Of a DNA stretch of 64,000 nucleotides, positions 1-12,305 are shown in pieces. The position numbers were made by a program, and so were the translations under genes. How positions within the stretch are numbered: the first letter of the stretch is position 1; each line of letters starts with the position of its first letter. This DNA comes from Carex sylvatica (taxonomy: Eukaryota; Streptophyta; Magnoliopsida; Poales; Cyperaceae): the NCBI GenBank assembly GCA_964058845.1, contig CAXKVR010000002.1:310001-374000 (forward strand). The letters are read 5' to 3'. The notes under the pieces were generated by a model. That model searched no databases. It saw only the letters and a list, made by a program, of their open reading frames with translations, and was not told where the DNA came from.

Positions 1-3000
1 GTCATATCTCACAACCTTTACTTTTGTTTATGTAGATGGAGCTCTCCTTGGAGTGGGCTGCTTTGCTGGAACGGCACGCATCCAACAACCGTGACTTCCG
101 TGCGGTTTCTCTTATAAGATAAGTCTCCTTCACAATATATCCTTCCATTTTTAGTTGCACGGTTATTTCTTTTCCTTTTGGCTGTGTCGTGTACCTGTCC
201 GGTAGAAGTCAGCAAAAGCTGACTTGGCCTTTACGTGTTGGAGTTGCTAGGTCTTTGTTATAGTTTTTGTTTTTCAAATGGTCATATCTCACAACCTTTA
301 CTTTTGTTTATGTAGATGGAGCTCTCCTTGGAGTGGGCTGCTTTGCTGGAACGGCACGCATCCAACAACCGTGACTTCCCTTCGGTTTCTCTTATAAGAT
401 AAGTCTCCTTCACAATATATCTTTCCATTTTTAGTTGCACGGTTATTTCTTTCCCTTTTGGCTGTGTCGTGTACCTGTCCGGTAGAAGTCAGCAAAAGCT
501 GACTTGGCCTTTACGTGTTTGAGTTGCTTCGTCTTTGTTATAGTTTTTGTTTTTCAAATGGTCATATCTCACAACCTTTACTTTTGTTTATGTAGATGGA
601 GCTCTCCTTGGAGTGGGCTGCTTTGCTGGAACGGCACGCATCCAACAACCGTAGCTTCCCTGCGGTTTCTCTTATAAGATAAGTCTCCTTCACAATATAT
701 CATTCCTTTTTTAGTTGCAAGGTTACTTCCTTCCCTTTTGGCTGTGTCGTGTACCTCTCCGGTAGAAGTCAGCAAAAGCTGACTTGGCCTTTACGTGTTG
801 GAGTTGCTAGGTCTTTGTTATAGTTTTTGTTTTTCAAATGGTCATATCTCACAACCTTTACTTTTGTTTATGTAGATGGAGCTCTCCTTGGAGTGGGCTG
901 CTTTGCTGGAACGGCACGCATCCAACAACCGTGACTTCCGTGCGGTTTCTCTTATAAGATAAGTCTCCTTCACAATATATCCTTCCATTTTTAGTTGCAC
1001 GGTTATTTCTTTTCCTTTTGGCTGTGTCGTGTACCTGTCCGGTAGAAGTCAGCAAAAGCTGACTTGGCCTTTACGTGTTGGAGTTGCTAGGTCTTTGTTA
1101 TAGTTTTTGTTTTTCAAATGGTCATATCTCACAACCTTTACTTTTGTTTATGTAGATGGAGCTCTCCTTGGAGTGGGCTGCTTTGCTGGAACGGCACGCA
1201 TCCAACAACCGTGACTTCCCTTCGGTTTCTCTTATAAGATAAGTCTCCTTCACAATATATCTTTCCATTTTTAGTTGCACGGTTATTTCTTTCCCTTTTG
1301 GCTGTGTCGTGTACCTGTCCGGTAGAAGTCAGCAAAAGCTGACTTGGCCTTTACGTGTTTGAGTTGCTTCGTCTTTGTTATAGTTTTTGTTTTTCAAATG
1401 GTCATATCTCACAACCTTTACTTTTGTTTATGTAGATGGAGCTCTCCTTGGAGTGGGCTGCTTTGCTGGAACGGCACGCATCCAACAACCGTGGCTTCCC
1501 TGCGGTTTCTCTTATAAGATAAGTCTCCTTCACAATATATCATTCCTTTTTTAGTTGCAATGTTACTTCCTTCCCTTTTGGCTGTGTCGTGTACCTGTCC
1601 GGTAGAAGTCAGCAAAAGCTGACTTGGCCTTTACGTGTTGGAGTTGCTAGGTCTTTGTTATAGTTTTTGTTTTTCAAATGGTCATATCTCACAACCTTTA
1701 CTTTTGTTTATGTAGATGGAGCTCTCCTTGGAGTGGGCTGCTTTGCTGGAACGGCACGCATCCAACAACCGTGACTTCCTTCCGGTTTCTCTTATAAGAT
1801 AAGTCTCCTTCACAATATATCCTTCCATTTTTAGTTGCACGGTTATTTCTCTTCCTTTTGGCTGTGTCGTGTACCTGTCCGGTAGAAGTCAGCAAAAGCT
1901 GACTTGGCCTTTACGTGTTGGAGTTGCTAGGTCTTCGTTATAGTTTTTGTTTTTCAAATGGTCATATCTCACAACCTTTACTTTTGTTTATGTAGATGGA
2001 GCTCTCCTTGGAGTGGGCTGCTTTGCTGGAACGGCACGCATCCAACAACCGTGACTTCCCTGCGGTTTCTCTTATAAGATAAGTCTCCTTCACAATATAT
2101 CATTCCTTTTTTAGTTGCAAGGTTACTTCCTTCCCTTTTGGCTGTGTCGTGTACCTGTCCGGTAGAAGTCAGCAAAAGCTGACTTGGCCTTTACGTGTTG
2201 GAGTTCCTAGGTCTTTGTTATAGTTTTTGTTTTTCAAATGGTCATATCTCACAACCTTTACTTTTGTTTATGTAGATGGAGCTCTACTTGGAGTGGGCTG
2301 CTTTGCTGGAACGGCACGCATCCAACAACCGTGACTTCCCTGCGGTTTCTCTTATAAGATAAGTCTCCTTCACAATATATCATTCCTTTTTTAGTTGCAA
2401 GGTTACTTCCTTCCCTTTTGGCTGTGTCGTGTACCTGTCCGGTAGAAGTCAGCAAAAGCTGACTTGGCCTTTACGTGTTGGAGTTGCTAGGTCTTTGTTA
2501 TAGTTTTTGTTTTTCAAATGGTCATATCTCACAACCTTTACTTTTGTTTATGTAGATGGAGCTCTACTTGGAGTGGGCTGCTTTGCTGGAACGGCACGCA
2601 TCCAACAACCGTGACTTCCCTGCGGTTTCTCTTATAAGATAAGTCTCCTTCACAATATATCATTCCTTTTTTAGTTGCACGGTTATTTCTTTCCCTTTTG
2701 GCTGTGTCGTGTACCTGTCCGGTAGAAGTCAGCAAAAGCTGACTTGGCCTTTACGTGTTGGAGTTGCTAGGTCTTTGTTATAGTTTTTGTTTTTGAAATG
2801 GTCATATCTCACAACCTTTACTTTTGTTTATGTAGATGGAGCTCTCCTTGGAGTGGGCTGCTTTCCAGGAACGGCACGCAACCAACAACCGTGACTTCGC
2901 TGCGGTTTCTCTTATAAGATAAGTCTCCTTCACAATATATCATTCCTTTTTTAGTTGCACGGTTATTTCTTTCCCTTTTGGCTGTGTCGTGTACCTGTCC

Positions 3001-4564
3001 GGTAGAAGTCAGCAAAAGCTGACTTAGCCTTTACATGTTGGAGTTGCTAGGTCTTTGTTATAGTTTTTGTTTTTCAAATGGTCATATCTCACAACCTTTA
3101 CTTTTGTTTATGTAGATGGAGCTCTCCTTGGAGTGGGCTGCTTTCCTGGAACGGCACGCATCCAACAACCGTGACTTCCCTGCGGTTTCTCTTATAAGAT
3201 AAGTCTCCTTCACAATATATCATTCCTTTTTTAGTTGCAAGGTTACTTCCTTCCCTTTTGGCTGTGTCGTGTACCTGTCCGGTAGAAGTCAGCAAAAGCT
3301 GACTTGGCCTTTACGTGTTGGAGTTGCTAGGTCTTTGTTATAGTTTTTGTTTTTCAAATGGTCATATCTCACAACCTTTACTTTTGTTTATGTAGATGGA
3401 GCTCTCCTTGGAGTGGGCTGCTTTGCTGGAACGGCACGCATCCAACAACCGTGACTTCCGTGCGGTTTCTCTTATAAGATAAGTCTCCTTCACAATATAT
3501 CCTTCCATTTTTAGTTGCACGGTTATTTCTTTTCCTTTTGGCTGTGTCGTGTACCTGTCCGGTAGAAGTCAGCAAAAGCTGACTTGGCCTTTACGTGTTG
3601 GAGTTGCTAGGTCTTTGTTATAGTTTTTGTTTTTCAAATGGTCATATCTCACAACCTTTACTTTTGTTTATGTAGATGGAGCTCTTCTTGGAGTGGGCTG
3701 GTTTCCAGGAACGGCACGCAACCAACAACCGTGACTTCGCTGCGGTTTCTCTTATAAGATAAGTCTCCTTCACAATATATCATTCCTTTTTTAGTTGCAC
3801 GGTTATTTCTTTCCCTTTTGGCTGTGTCGTGTACCTGTCCGGTAGAAGTCAGCAAAAGCTGACTTGGCCTTTACATGTTGGAGTTGCTAGGTGTTTGTTA
3901 TAGTTTTTGTTTTTCAAATGGTCATATCTCACAACCTTTACTTTTGTTTATGTAGATGGAGCTCTCCTTGGAGTGGGCTGCTTTCCTGGAACGGCACGCA
4001 TCCAACAACCGTGACTTCCCTGCGGTTTCTCTTATAAGATAAGTCTCCTTCACAATATATCATTCCTTTTTTAGTTGCAAGGTTACTTCCTTCCCTTTTG
4101 GCTGTGTCGTGTACCTGTCCGGTAGAAGTCAGCAAAAGCTGACTTGGCCTTTACCTGTTGGAGTTGCTAGGTGTTTGTTATAGTTTTTGTTTTTCAAATG
4201 GTCATATCTCACAACCTTTACTTTTGTTTATGTAGATGGAGCTCTCCTTGGAGTGGGCTGCTTTGCTGGAACGGCACGCATCCAACAACCGTGACTTCCG
4301 TGCGGTTTCTCTTATAAGATAAGTCTCCTTCACAATATATCCTTCCATTTTTAGTTGCACGGTTATTTCTTTTCTTTTTGGCTGTGTCGTGTACCTGTCC
4401 GGTAGAAGTCAGCAAAAGCTGACTTGGCCTTTACGTGTTGGAGTTGCTAGGTCTTTGTTATAGTTTTTGTTTTTCAAATGGTCATATCTCACAACCTTTA
4501 CTTTTGTTTATGTAGATGGAGCTCTCCTTGGAGTGGGCTGCTTTCCTGGAACGGCACGCATCCA
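1..4564 (-). repeat. Left tandem array of a 280-bp unit (about 16.3 copies)
   Basis: A 280-bp unit repeats head to tail with almost no length change and continues beyond the left edge. Strand is given relative to the 53,054-64,000 array, which is called plus. Each unit has a perfect 8-bp-stem hairpin (AAGTCAGC, 4-nt loop, GCTGACTT) and an open frame of about 65 codons on the minus strand that begins at TTG, not ATG. Three unit types alternate as an 840-bp higher-order repeat: units at 1, 281 and 561 recur at 841, 1,121 and 1,401, the first two pairs apparently unchanged and the third with about three differences. A second 840-bp period covers about 2,801-4,480. The array ends inside a TPR-coding exon near 4,564. 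The units form a subfamily distinct from the other two arrays, for example CTTTTG where they have CCTTTG before the shared TTTATG. Confidence 0.97.
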
Positions 4565-6278
4565 TATTCATTTGCCTCCTGAAATTGCAGTTTGGTAAAC
4601 ATAATCTGACTCATAGCAACCAAGGCTTTCACTGAATCTGGATCTTTCTCTAACGTTACTCTGCAAGTGCAATCAATGTTATCTCTCTGCAAAAAAGAAA
4701 CATGTGTTGAAATGCTAGAGCTGATTGACCCTAGAACACGGTTTACTTCCCTTTATTAAGCTAAGCCTCTGTAGGGGTAAAGCTAATGCCACCCCACCCG
4801 AATACATAAACAGACCACAACATGAAAAATAAATAATAATAGTAGTATCATAATTTTTGCTGTAGAGTTGGTACATGATCCAACTTAGTATTTTAGCTAA
4901 TAAATAGAATAAAGATGAGATCTTATGCCTGCCTTGATGGCAAAATCTTACTGACATAAGCAAAAGTTTAGGCACATGGATACGTATATTAAACATTGCC
5001 TAAATAACCCCCCTGTCCCGTCTTCCGGTCAACGGAACCATAAATAAAATAAACAAACACATAATAATCAACATGACAAAATAAAAATAAATAATGACAA
5101 CCACATCAACAATTTAGGAAAAACAAGACAAAAGGCAGGAGAAAAGAAAAAACCTACTCAATGAACCGAAGAGAACTGTCAATCTTTCCTACAGTCATTT
5201 CATCAAGGGAAATCTATATGATAGATGTTCAGAGAAGCTTTTAGAAAACATTAGAACAAATTTATTTGGAAAATGTCAAATTGACTATGTTTCTGTCTAT
5301 ACATCAAGAAGTTGGTCATGGGAAAGAGACTCCATTACTTCTCGATCCATGGCTGTCAAGCTATGAGCTGAATTCTCTGAAGAGCTAGTAAACTTTGCCC
5401 TTTGAGATTTGATATTTGGTATGCCTAACTTCACTCTCACATGCTCATTTCTCAGTGCTAAGTTCAGTGGGGAGAAAAAGAAAAGTATAATAAGATGTAA
5501 ACCTGATGGTTATAATAACACTCAAATATATTCGTGTGGCATCCATAAGGAGGTGGCAAATCTGGTCTGACTTGAACTCAAACCAGGCTAAAATATTTTG
5601 AAAGGTTCAAAGGGTTGACCCAAACTTCAGTGGACCTACAAAATGGATCTGACCAACCAAAACCATATTCAGTGCAAATGTACGATAAGCTAATGTCATG
5701 ATGGGACTAAAAAAGGAATAACAACCTCAGTTTTGCCTGAGAACAAAAATAACTGACACGACACTCTAAACTGAACCTGACTTGACCAAATTAAAACCTG
5801 AAATCATATATAACCAGGCTCCCTTAAGAAGCAAGATTGCCAAAAATAAGTATCACAACCAGCAAATAACCGAAAAAGCCCAAACCACACAATCACAGAC
5901 ATTACCGTTCAAGATAACGTACCTGAAATAAAGTAAACAAGCCATTTGTGGTCCAGTAGACTAGACTACCCTGTAAAACAAGAACAATATATGTCACTTG
6001 TACCATGTAAAATTAACCCCTTGGGCTTTCGAATGTAACTAAGAGGAGGCCATTATTACAAAAATATACTGACCTGAGGTCCAGATTGGTTGTTTTACAC
6101 CCGTATAGTTTCTATAATTACCAGAGAGAGGATTTCATATAAAAAATGTACTTCCTTAAAAGGGAACATAAACGATTGACACATCAATTAATGTCCAAGT
6201 AGCTGTTTGGGAACAAACCTTAAGCATTAATCCATAAATTCCACGTAGTTTATCAAGATCAACTGACTCGAAGGATAA
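4564..6278 (-). pseudogene. OXA2/ALBINO3-like membrane insertase with TPR end, left copy, broken
   Basis: Exon pieces read on the minus strand. At 6,219-6,278, 20 codons end in KLRGIYGLMLK. At 6,074-6,111 a 38-nt piece ends in codons for PQ. At 5,923-5,970 lie 16 codons, GSLVYWTTNGLFTLFQ. At 5,303-5,467 lie 55 codons containing RNEHVRVKLGIPN and ending LSHDQLLD. At 4,564-4,686 lies a TPR-like piece with TLEKDPDSVKAL. PQGSLVYW followed by a VRxKLGxP segment and TPRs is the layout of plant mitochondrial OXA2 (ALBINO3-like 2/3) proteins, which insert inner-membrane proteins. Most pieces have GT/AG borders. The 38-nt piece should be about 66 nt, so there is a frame-breaking deletion. The left copy also reads CCCACTG where the right arm keeps CCCACAG, an acceptor. 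The TPR exon runs in frame into the 280-bp array. The N-terminal half was not found. The family is inferred from motifs and the lesions are seen directly. Confidence 0.72.
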
Positions 6279-6517
6279 CTGAGGGAAAGAGCCAAGATTA
6301 GTCCCAGTGCTTAGTTATGCATGCAAGTACCATCAGACAGAGACCATTTTTGTTTTAGTTCTAAATGTTACCATCCACTACATGAGTCAGTACGTACATA
6401 ACCGTAAAAATTTACGAATTTCCCTCCAAACGTCGCGTTCGTTTGCGAGTTCCGAGGCAAAATTATATAACTCCCTTTCTGCATTCCGCACGGTAAAAAT
6501 ATCGCAGAATACGAGCC

Positions 6518-6922
6518 ATGGGTCCCTCTGAGCCCAACAAACCAGGAACCTTGTACAATAGCAAATTGTTCCAGTACATGACATCCAACGATCCCGCCAA
6601 AGCCGAGTTTGCCTAGAAAGCCATGCACAAACTCTTCTCCCAACTTCGCAGCAGCGAGATCAAGCTCGGGGACACCACGTACCAACACTGCCCTAGCACC
6701 ATCTAGACAGCCAGATAACCCCAATTAGGATCTCGCGTGGAATCTCTGTCCCATATGTAGCGCCCGTGACCATATCTTCAAGATGTTTACTTGCGACGGG
6801 TGCGAGAACAGCTTCCACTCGAAATGCGTCTCTCGGCGGCCCCCACTATCGACCAAGATCGCCGATTCCGCCGCTACATGTGTCCTGACTGTGTTAAGCA
6901 GCAACACCTGTTTCTGGAATAA
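6518..6922 (+). pseudogene. PHD-finger-like short gene, left copy, disrupted
   Basis: From ATG at 6,518 a frame reads MGPSEPNKPGTLYN and continues to an in-frame TAG at 6,614 (codon 33), resumes as KAMHKLFSQLRSSEIKLGD and stops again at 6,704. In another frame from 6,738 comes a cysteine-rich segment: CPIC, then CDGC at 6,792-6,803, then HSKC. A further one-base shift gives RRYMCPDC and a TAA at 6,920. C-x2-C, C-x2-C, H-x2-C, C-x2-C is the PHD-finger pattern, a zinc fold that usually reads histone tails. Stops and shifts show a decayed gene. It runs on the strand opposite to the OXA2-like exons just to its left. I do not recognise the parent gene. Whether the ATG segment and the zinc finger belonged to one gene is inference. 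Confidence 0.55.
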
Positions 6923-7383
6923 TAACCACGTAGCTGAGATAGAATGATTGTTTTGCATATTTTGCTTGTAATATATATCACTGGGGTACTCTCTTAAAAC
7001 AGTTAGAAAAATCTGTTGCAATATGAATGCTTATTTTCCTTCATATATGCACGATCACTTCGTCACTATAAATTATTGAATGGAATTATCAGCAAATTTA
7101 ATTAATTAAAATGTATAAACAAATTTGTGAAATATAAAATAATACTTATTAAAAGTTTTAGATTTGAGATGTTCACGGTGGGGCAACTTAGAAAGAGTTA
7201 AAGGCTGATCATAGAAGGCCCATTAAAAACCTTCAACTTCAAGGCTTCAATGCTACTTTGTGTTGGGCCCAGCTAGATCCATTTAAGGCTGATCATAGAA
7301 AGCCCATTAAAACCTTACTACGTCTCGTGGGAGCTGGGAGGAGCAGAGTCTGTGTATATATTATTGGTTACGAAATCTTCTTT

Positions 7384-7412
7384 CTAGGGTTTTTGGTTGC
7401 AGCTAGCCGCCC
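7384..7412 (+). promoter_or_regulatory. Second copy of the eL24 leader motif (telo-box plus GGTTGCAGCTAGCCGCCC)
   Basis: CTAGGGTTT followed by TTGGTTGCAGCTAGCCGCCC occurs here and again at 8,840-8,880, immediately in the eL24 leader. The local neighbourhood has several GGCCCA/TGGGCC words (about 7,264, 7,440 and 7,480), which in plants often accompany telo-boxes in ribosomal protein promoters. It looks like a partial duplicate of the leader about 1.46 kb upstream, or a second leader. No coding exon follows it that I can see. A mirrored copy lies near 51,105-51,135 in the right arm. Confidence 0.5.
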
Positions 7413-8820
7413 AGAAAAAAAAAATCCAAGAAAAGAACAAGGCCCATTAACAAAGAGAATTATGGCCCGTTGTCTTATTATGGGCCCATAATAAGCACTC
7501 CAAAAACCAGAGGCATATATAGAGGCAGTGCTTGCTCGAAAAACCTATAGGTGCCGCAACTCCTCCTTTCAAGGTTAGATTTCTTCGTTTTTTTACTCGT
7601 TCCGATCAGAAATGTCCTATTCTTCTCTGCTATCTTGGCATCGTACAAATGTTTCTGCTAAAGAAACAAAACCTAGGCAATGGCATAAATGGTAAATTAT
7701 AAGAATTAGGCGACCTTATTTTTGTTCCGATCAAAAATTCCGTTCTACTCCGTACTGTTCTGTACTTTCCATTCATTAATTAGTTAAATTTCATTAATCA
7801 CATAAATTACTAATTATATATAATGCCTAAATTTTAATATTTTTTCTTTTTTCCTTTACAACCTTTTTATATTCTTGTAAAAAAAAATTTAGTTAGCTTT
7901 CACACGAGTCTTACTAATTATAAATATTAATCACGGACAATTAAAAATGAACACATTATATCTGAAATTTCATTTGAACACTTGAATAAATATTTTAAAG
8001 TGATTAATTTAAGCAACATTGTTTTAAAATAATTTATCATTTTGATTTATATTTTATTACAACAAAAATTATTGAGTTCAAAAATATTATAACATTGTTT
8101 CAAAAAAAAATATTATAATTTATTATAAGTAATTTATTATAACATTGTTTTAAAATTATTGAGTTAAAAAAATAGAAAAAAAAACCCAGCTACTCATGAA
8201 TCTGGACCGCCCTGCCTCCGAATTTGAGACGGACAAGGATTTGAAACGGACATGACAAGAGTTTTGAAAAATTTACCCGTGCCGACCCGCTGTACCTGTC
8301 GCCCGCCATGGGTTTTGCCTAGCCCGCCCTGCCCGTTTGCAAACCACTACCTAACGCCAAATGAAGGAAATGACCGGCAAAATCTTATTTTACTTTTATT
8401 ATATTTGAATTCTGACGGGTGTATGAGAAATTGAACAATCAATTGTATATGGTACAAATAGATTATCACAGAGACACTTACTTTTGAAGCAAGAGTTCTA
8501 CTAAGTAACATTCTTGCAACATTATGTCTCTTTACTAGCACCAGATTAATACCTGTTGAAAAAAATAAGAACTAAAACCTTAAAACCGCCCATTAAGTCA
8601 AACTAATGGAAATTATTTCCTTTTTCCGTAAGAACGGAAATAAAGAGAACCGAATCTCAAAGCTCAAATATTTTGCGTGACTTTTTGGAGAATCTCAACC
8701 GTTGAAATACATTCTAAACGAATCTCAAAGCTCAAATAATACGGCCCCCAGCGCTGTCCCCGAATAATAGGCACCGGACACATCGGTCACGCAACACTCG
8801 AGACTAGAGAACCAATCTTC
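7413..8820. other. AT-rich intergenic stretch upstream of eL24
   Basis: No gene is recognised. It holds a diverged AT-rich section at 7,945-8,160 with repeated ATTGTTTTAAA-type words, which is replaced in the other arm by a MITE-like segment. It also holds a GC-richer island at about 8,195-8,340 with CCCGCC/GCCCG words resembling ends of non-autonomous hAT-type elements. Confidence 0.5.
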
Positions 8821-8860
8821 TCTCCTCTACTCTTCTCTTCTAGGGTTTGGGTTTGGGTTT
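8821..8860 (+). promoter_or_regulatory. Pyrimidine tract and telo-box-like leader of eL24
   Basis: A CT-rich run is followed by TAGGGTTTGGGTTTGGGTTT. The AGGGTTT word is the reverse of the plant telo-box AAACCCT, common in promoters and 5' leaders of translation-machinery genes. It sits about 400 bp before the eL24 start codon, so at least one 5'-UTR intron is likely: a GT follows GAGCAAG near 8,971. The role is inferred from family knowledge. Confidence 0.6.
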
Positions 8861-9254
8861 TTGGTTGCAGCTAGCCGCCCCCGTCGATCTCGTCTCTCTT
8901 TTCTGAGAAAAAAGCGTGGATTGGACCCGCCCTTCTCCACCTTGACCGAAGAAAGGAAAGAGCGAGAGCAAGGTATATTACTTCTTTTCTTTTCTGTGAT
9001 TGCGTTGTAGAGATAGATTTGATTTGTTGGAGATAGTTAGTTAGGTAGTTTGTCTTTCTTTATATCAACTCAATGGGCTCTGTTCTGTTGGATCTTCGTT
9101 AATTTGTTTTGGAAATTAATGTTTGATCTGTTATCAATGATCCATCCGTAGATCCCGTTCGTTCGTGCTTAAATTACTTCACTCAGTTTAGTTTAATTTT
9201 CATTCATTGTAGTTTCACGAGAAATTAAGGTGAAGGCAACGTAAGGCTGAGAAA

Positions 9255-10640
9255 ATGGTGTTAAAGTAAGTTGTTCGATCTTGTCCTTTTTCTTTTTCTT
9301 TTTGTAGATTTCATTTTCATCCCGAGCTAGGGTTTGTATTGTTCGTTCGTATATCTTTTTATTAAAATTCAGCTAGGAAAACCATAATTAGAGGCTTGCT
9401 TGATTTTGTTTTCTAATGTATTTTCTATATATCTGTTACTTGTTTACAGGACAGAGCTTTGCCATTTCAGTGGACAGAAGATTTATCCTGGAAAGGGTAT
9501 TCGTTTTGTTCGTGCTGACTCCCAGGTAATTTTTTCAATGTGTTTAGTTTAGTAGGATGTAAAATTAAAATGCTACTTGTTTTAGTACCAAAGTACTGAA
9601 ATTAAGTTTACTTGCTGATAGGTGTTCTTGTTCGCCAACTCAAAATGCAAGCGGTACTTCCACAACTGGCTCAAGCCAGCCAAGCTCACATGGACTGCTA
9701 TGTACCGTAAGCAGCACAAGAAGGTAAATTTCTTATTATTTCTTGTAAATTATTCATATTGGCTCATATTGTGTTGTTGGTTACTGTGTTGCTGTATGGA
9801 CATGCTGGTTAAAATTTTGTGTATAACGAGTAAACTCCTTGACGGTCTTTTGTATTGCCTTTTGCTGTATGGTGTCACAGCACTGCAATAGTGCATTGGT
9901 TTACCAGGGTTAAGAGCTAATGTCGTGTAACATTGGGTGTAGCTTCTATTTTGTCAATTTGCTTATATAATTAATTCATCAAGTAATAAATGCTCTGCAA
10001 GTTTGTCTGTTTATAGTATACTTTTAGTAATTGCCTATGGAAATACTATATCAGGTGCAGTACTTTCAAAATAATAAATCAATATGCTAATGCTATTGCT
10101 TTATTTTGATGTATCCATTGTAAATTAAATTAAATGCTTTCTGCAAATGAATGGTTAAAAATTGGTAATTGCAGGATATCCAAGCTGAGGGAGTGAAGAA
10201 GAGGCGCAGAGCTGCCAAGAAGCCCTACTCAAGGTCTATTGTGGGGGCGACTCTTGAGGTCATCTAGAAGAAGAGGGCTGAGAAGCCTGAGGTCAGGGAT
10301 GCTGCCAGAGAGGCTGCTCTTCGGTATGTCAGAACTTGTCATTTCTGTTTAAATTAGGGTGTACTTCAAATTGCTGTACCATTTTGGGATTTGATTAAAA
10401 GATGGGTATAGTATAGAAGGGAATATGTGAATTTTTTCATTAAGCTTCTTTTGCAAGACGTTTAAATATTTGAATTTCTGTATCCATTATAGTGAGATCA
10501 AGGAGCGTATCAAGAAGACGAAGGATGAGAAGGCAAAGAAGCAAGAAATGTTGGCCAAGTCCTCAAAAGGTACTGCCAAAGGTGCTGCCCCAAAGCCCAC
10601 CAAAGGTCCCAAGCTTGGTGGTGGCGGCGGCAAGCGCTGA
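9255..10640 (+). pseudogene. RPL24: Cytosolic 60S ribosomal protein eL24 gene, left copy, in-frame amber in exon 4
   Basis: There are five exons with GT-AG introns: 9,255-9,265, 9,450-9,525, 9,622-9,723, 10,175-10,323 and 10,493-10,640. They join to 161 codons plus stop; plant eL24 is about 163. It starts [20 protein letters not shown] and has the zinc-ribbon half CxxSG, then SKCKRYFHN, then the Lys-rich tail ending KLGGGGGKR and TGA. eL24 sits on the large-subunit face that bridges to 40S. Phase is kept at every junction, so splicing looks intact. At 10,265-10,267, codon 94, TAG replaces the Gln (CAG) of the family motif LEVIQKKR, which would leave 93 residues. The rest of the frame is clean. 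The same TAG is in the right-arm copy. A truncated product or a very young pseudogene are the options; base miscall is unlikely with two copies. Confidence 0.93.
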
Positions 10641-12059
10641 AGCGTCCCTGTTTAGATTTTGTATTTCTTTTGTCTGTGGAACAAAGTAATGTTTAATCTA
10701 GTGTTTTTGTTTGAGGTATTGATAGTTTTTGGAATTTTCATCAGACTTGTAGCCAGAAGTTTTGTTGCTATTTTGCTATGGTATAAATGTGACAAGTACT
10801 AATTGTATTTTAATTATCCTTATTTGTTTTGATAATTTAATATATGCTTTGAATATTATTTCCACATTAGAAAGTTTACAGTGAATTTTTTTTCTTAAAT
10901 ATTACATTTTCCCTTGTTTCTTCTGACCGGTATGTAGTTAATTTTGTCAAATTTTTTTTTTTGAAAAAGAACCAATGAAGTAGAAAATACTCTTTTCACA
11001 GAAAAATAATAAATGAAACACATAACAATATGATTAAAAATAATGATATATCCCGTTTGATAAATGTCATAGAAATATGTAAGATTTTAGAGTACTAGAA
11101 AAATAAAATAATATCAACAAAAATCTAATTTATTAGTGCTGGTACATCCACAAAAATTATTTTTTTTCAAAAATATTGCTATTACCAATAGAAGTATGTG
11201 TGACGATACCAACACTATTAAGTAATTTTACCCTCGCAGAAAACTAGTTGCTATATATATATATTTGAGGAAATAAATAATTTAAGTTTAAAAATAATAT
11301 GAGGGTTGTTAAGTTAAATGTTGATGAATTTGCAATAATATAAGTGAAAATTAAATATCAACTCTATATATGAGGGTTATTGTTAAGTTAAATGCTGGGC
11401 TGTGCAAAGAAACGGAGGCTCCGGTAAGACATGAAATATTTGGTGTTTCACAGGACCCTAGATCATATAAAATATGATGTGTCCATTTAGGGTAACGATT
11501 GAATTGATGGATTATATACAAAGTCAATGAAATTAATTGAAACTGAATCAGAGTTGATGAGATGGGTCCAAAATATATATTCTACGGGCCTTCAAGGCAT
11601 GTATGGATCGACCCAAAACAAGAGATGGTTCTTCATGGGAATTCTGTCTTCAGGCTGCACAGTACTACTGCGACATATATAGGCCATATGCCTTGGAATG
11701 CTAGAACCAGGATCAAGTCAATTGCATTCAGAAAAACCATAGCCGAACTCAATCATCCAACATCCATCCCATGCATATCAGTTTCCTTTCTTTTTCGGAC
11801 TGGACTGTTCATGTAATTTGTAATTGCCTTTCACTTCACACTTCCACTTCCATCAAATAAAATGATATTATATATATAATTGTTGATGATTTTGGGTTAT
11901 GAGTTGCAGTTTAATTTGCAGCAAATTAATATGCTAATTAAAATCACGATTTTTTATTTCATCTTGATCTGTAACCTTTCTCCATAAATTAATTAAGCCT
12001 ATGCATAAAATGATATTATATATACATATAATATGCTAATACGCTGTTTTTTTATGGTC
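10641..12059. other. 3' region of eL24 and AT-rich intergenic DNA
   Basis: No gene is recognised. An 84-codon open frame at 11,562-11,816 recurs unchanged in the other arm (46,661-46,915), but so does the surrounding non-coding DNA, so conservation reflects the duplication and not coding constraint. The protein resembles nothing I know. Confidence 0.5.
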
Positions 12060-12245
12060 CAGATTTGTCTAAAAAACAACGATTTTCAATAAATATAAAA
12101 AAATAGTAAAAAAATTTTCAAAAAATATAAAATTTGGTCTCCAAACACAATTAATAAGGAGAACAGGATGAACGGTTTGGATCGATTATTGAGACTTTGA
12201 ATCCAGTGATTTATAGTCCAATGTATGGTAGCTTTACTCTCTCTC
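12060..12245 (+). mobile_element. MITE-like fragment of the foldback family
   Basis: It contains the family core AAATATAAAATTTGGTCTCC, then GATGAACGGTTTGGATCGAT and GATTTATAGTCCAATG. Close relatives lie at 50,330-50,567 and, mirrored within the right arm, near 46,240-46,430. Terminal repeats were not resolved here, so the limits are approximate. Confidence 0.55.
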
Positions 12246-12305
12246 TCTATATATACATACACACACACACACACATAATGTTGAATTAAAAAAAAAAAAA
12301 AATCA
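12236..12305. repeat. Microsatellite cluster (CT)n, (TA)n, (CA)n, (A)n
   Basis: CT, TA and CA dinucleotide runs are followed by an A-run. The mirrored copy is near 46,180-46,245. A (TA)n run also lies at 12,490-12,517. Confidence 0.85.

Noticed and set aside
11562..11816. 84-codon frame identical in both arms as a conserved small protein
   Set aside because: Surrounding non-coding DNA is just as conserved between the arms, so identity says nothing about coding.
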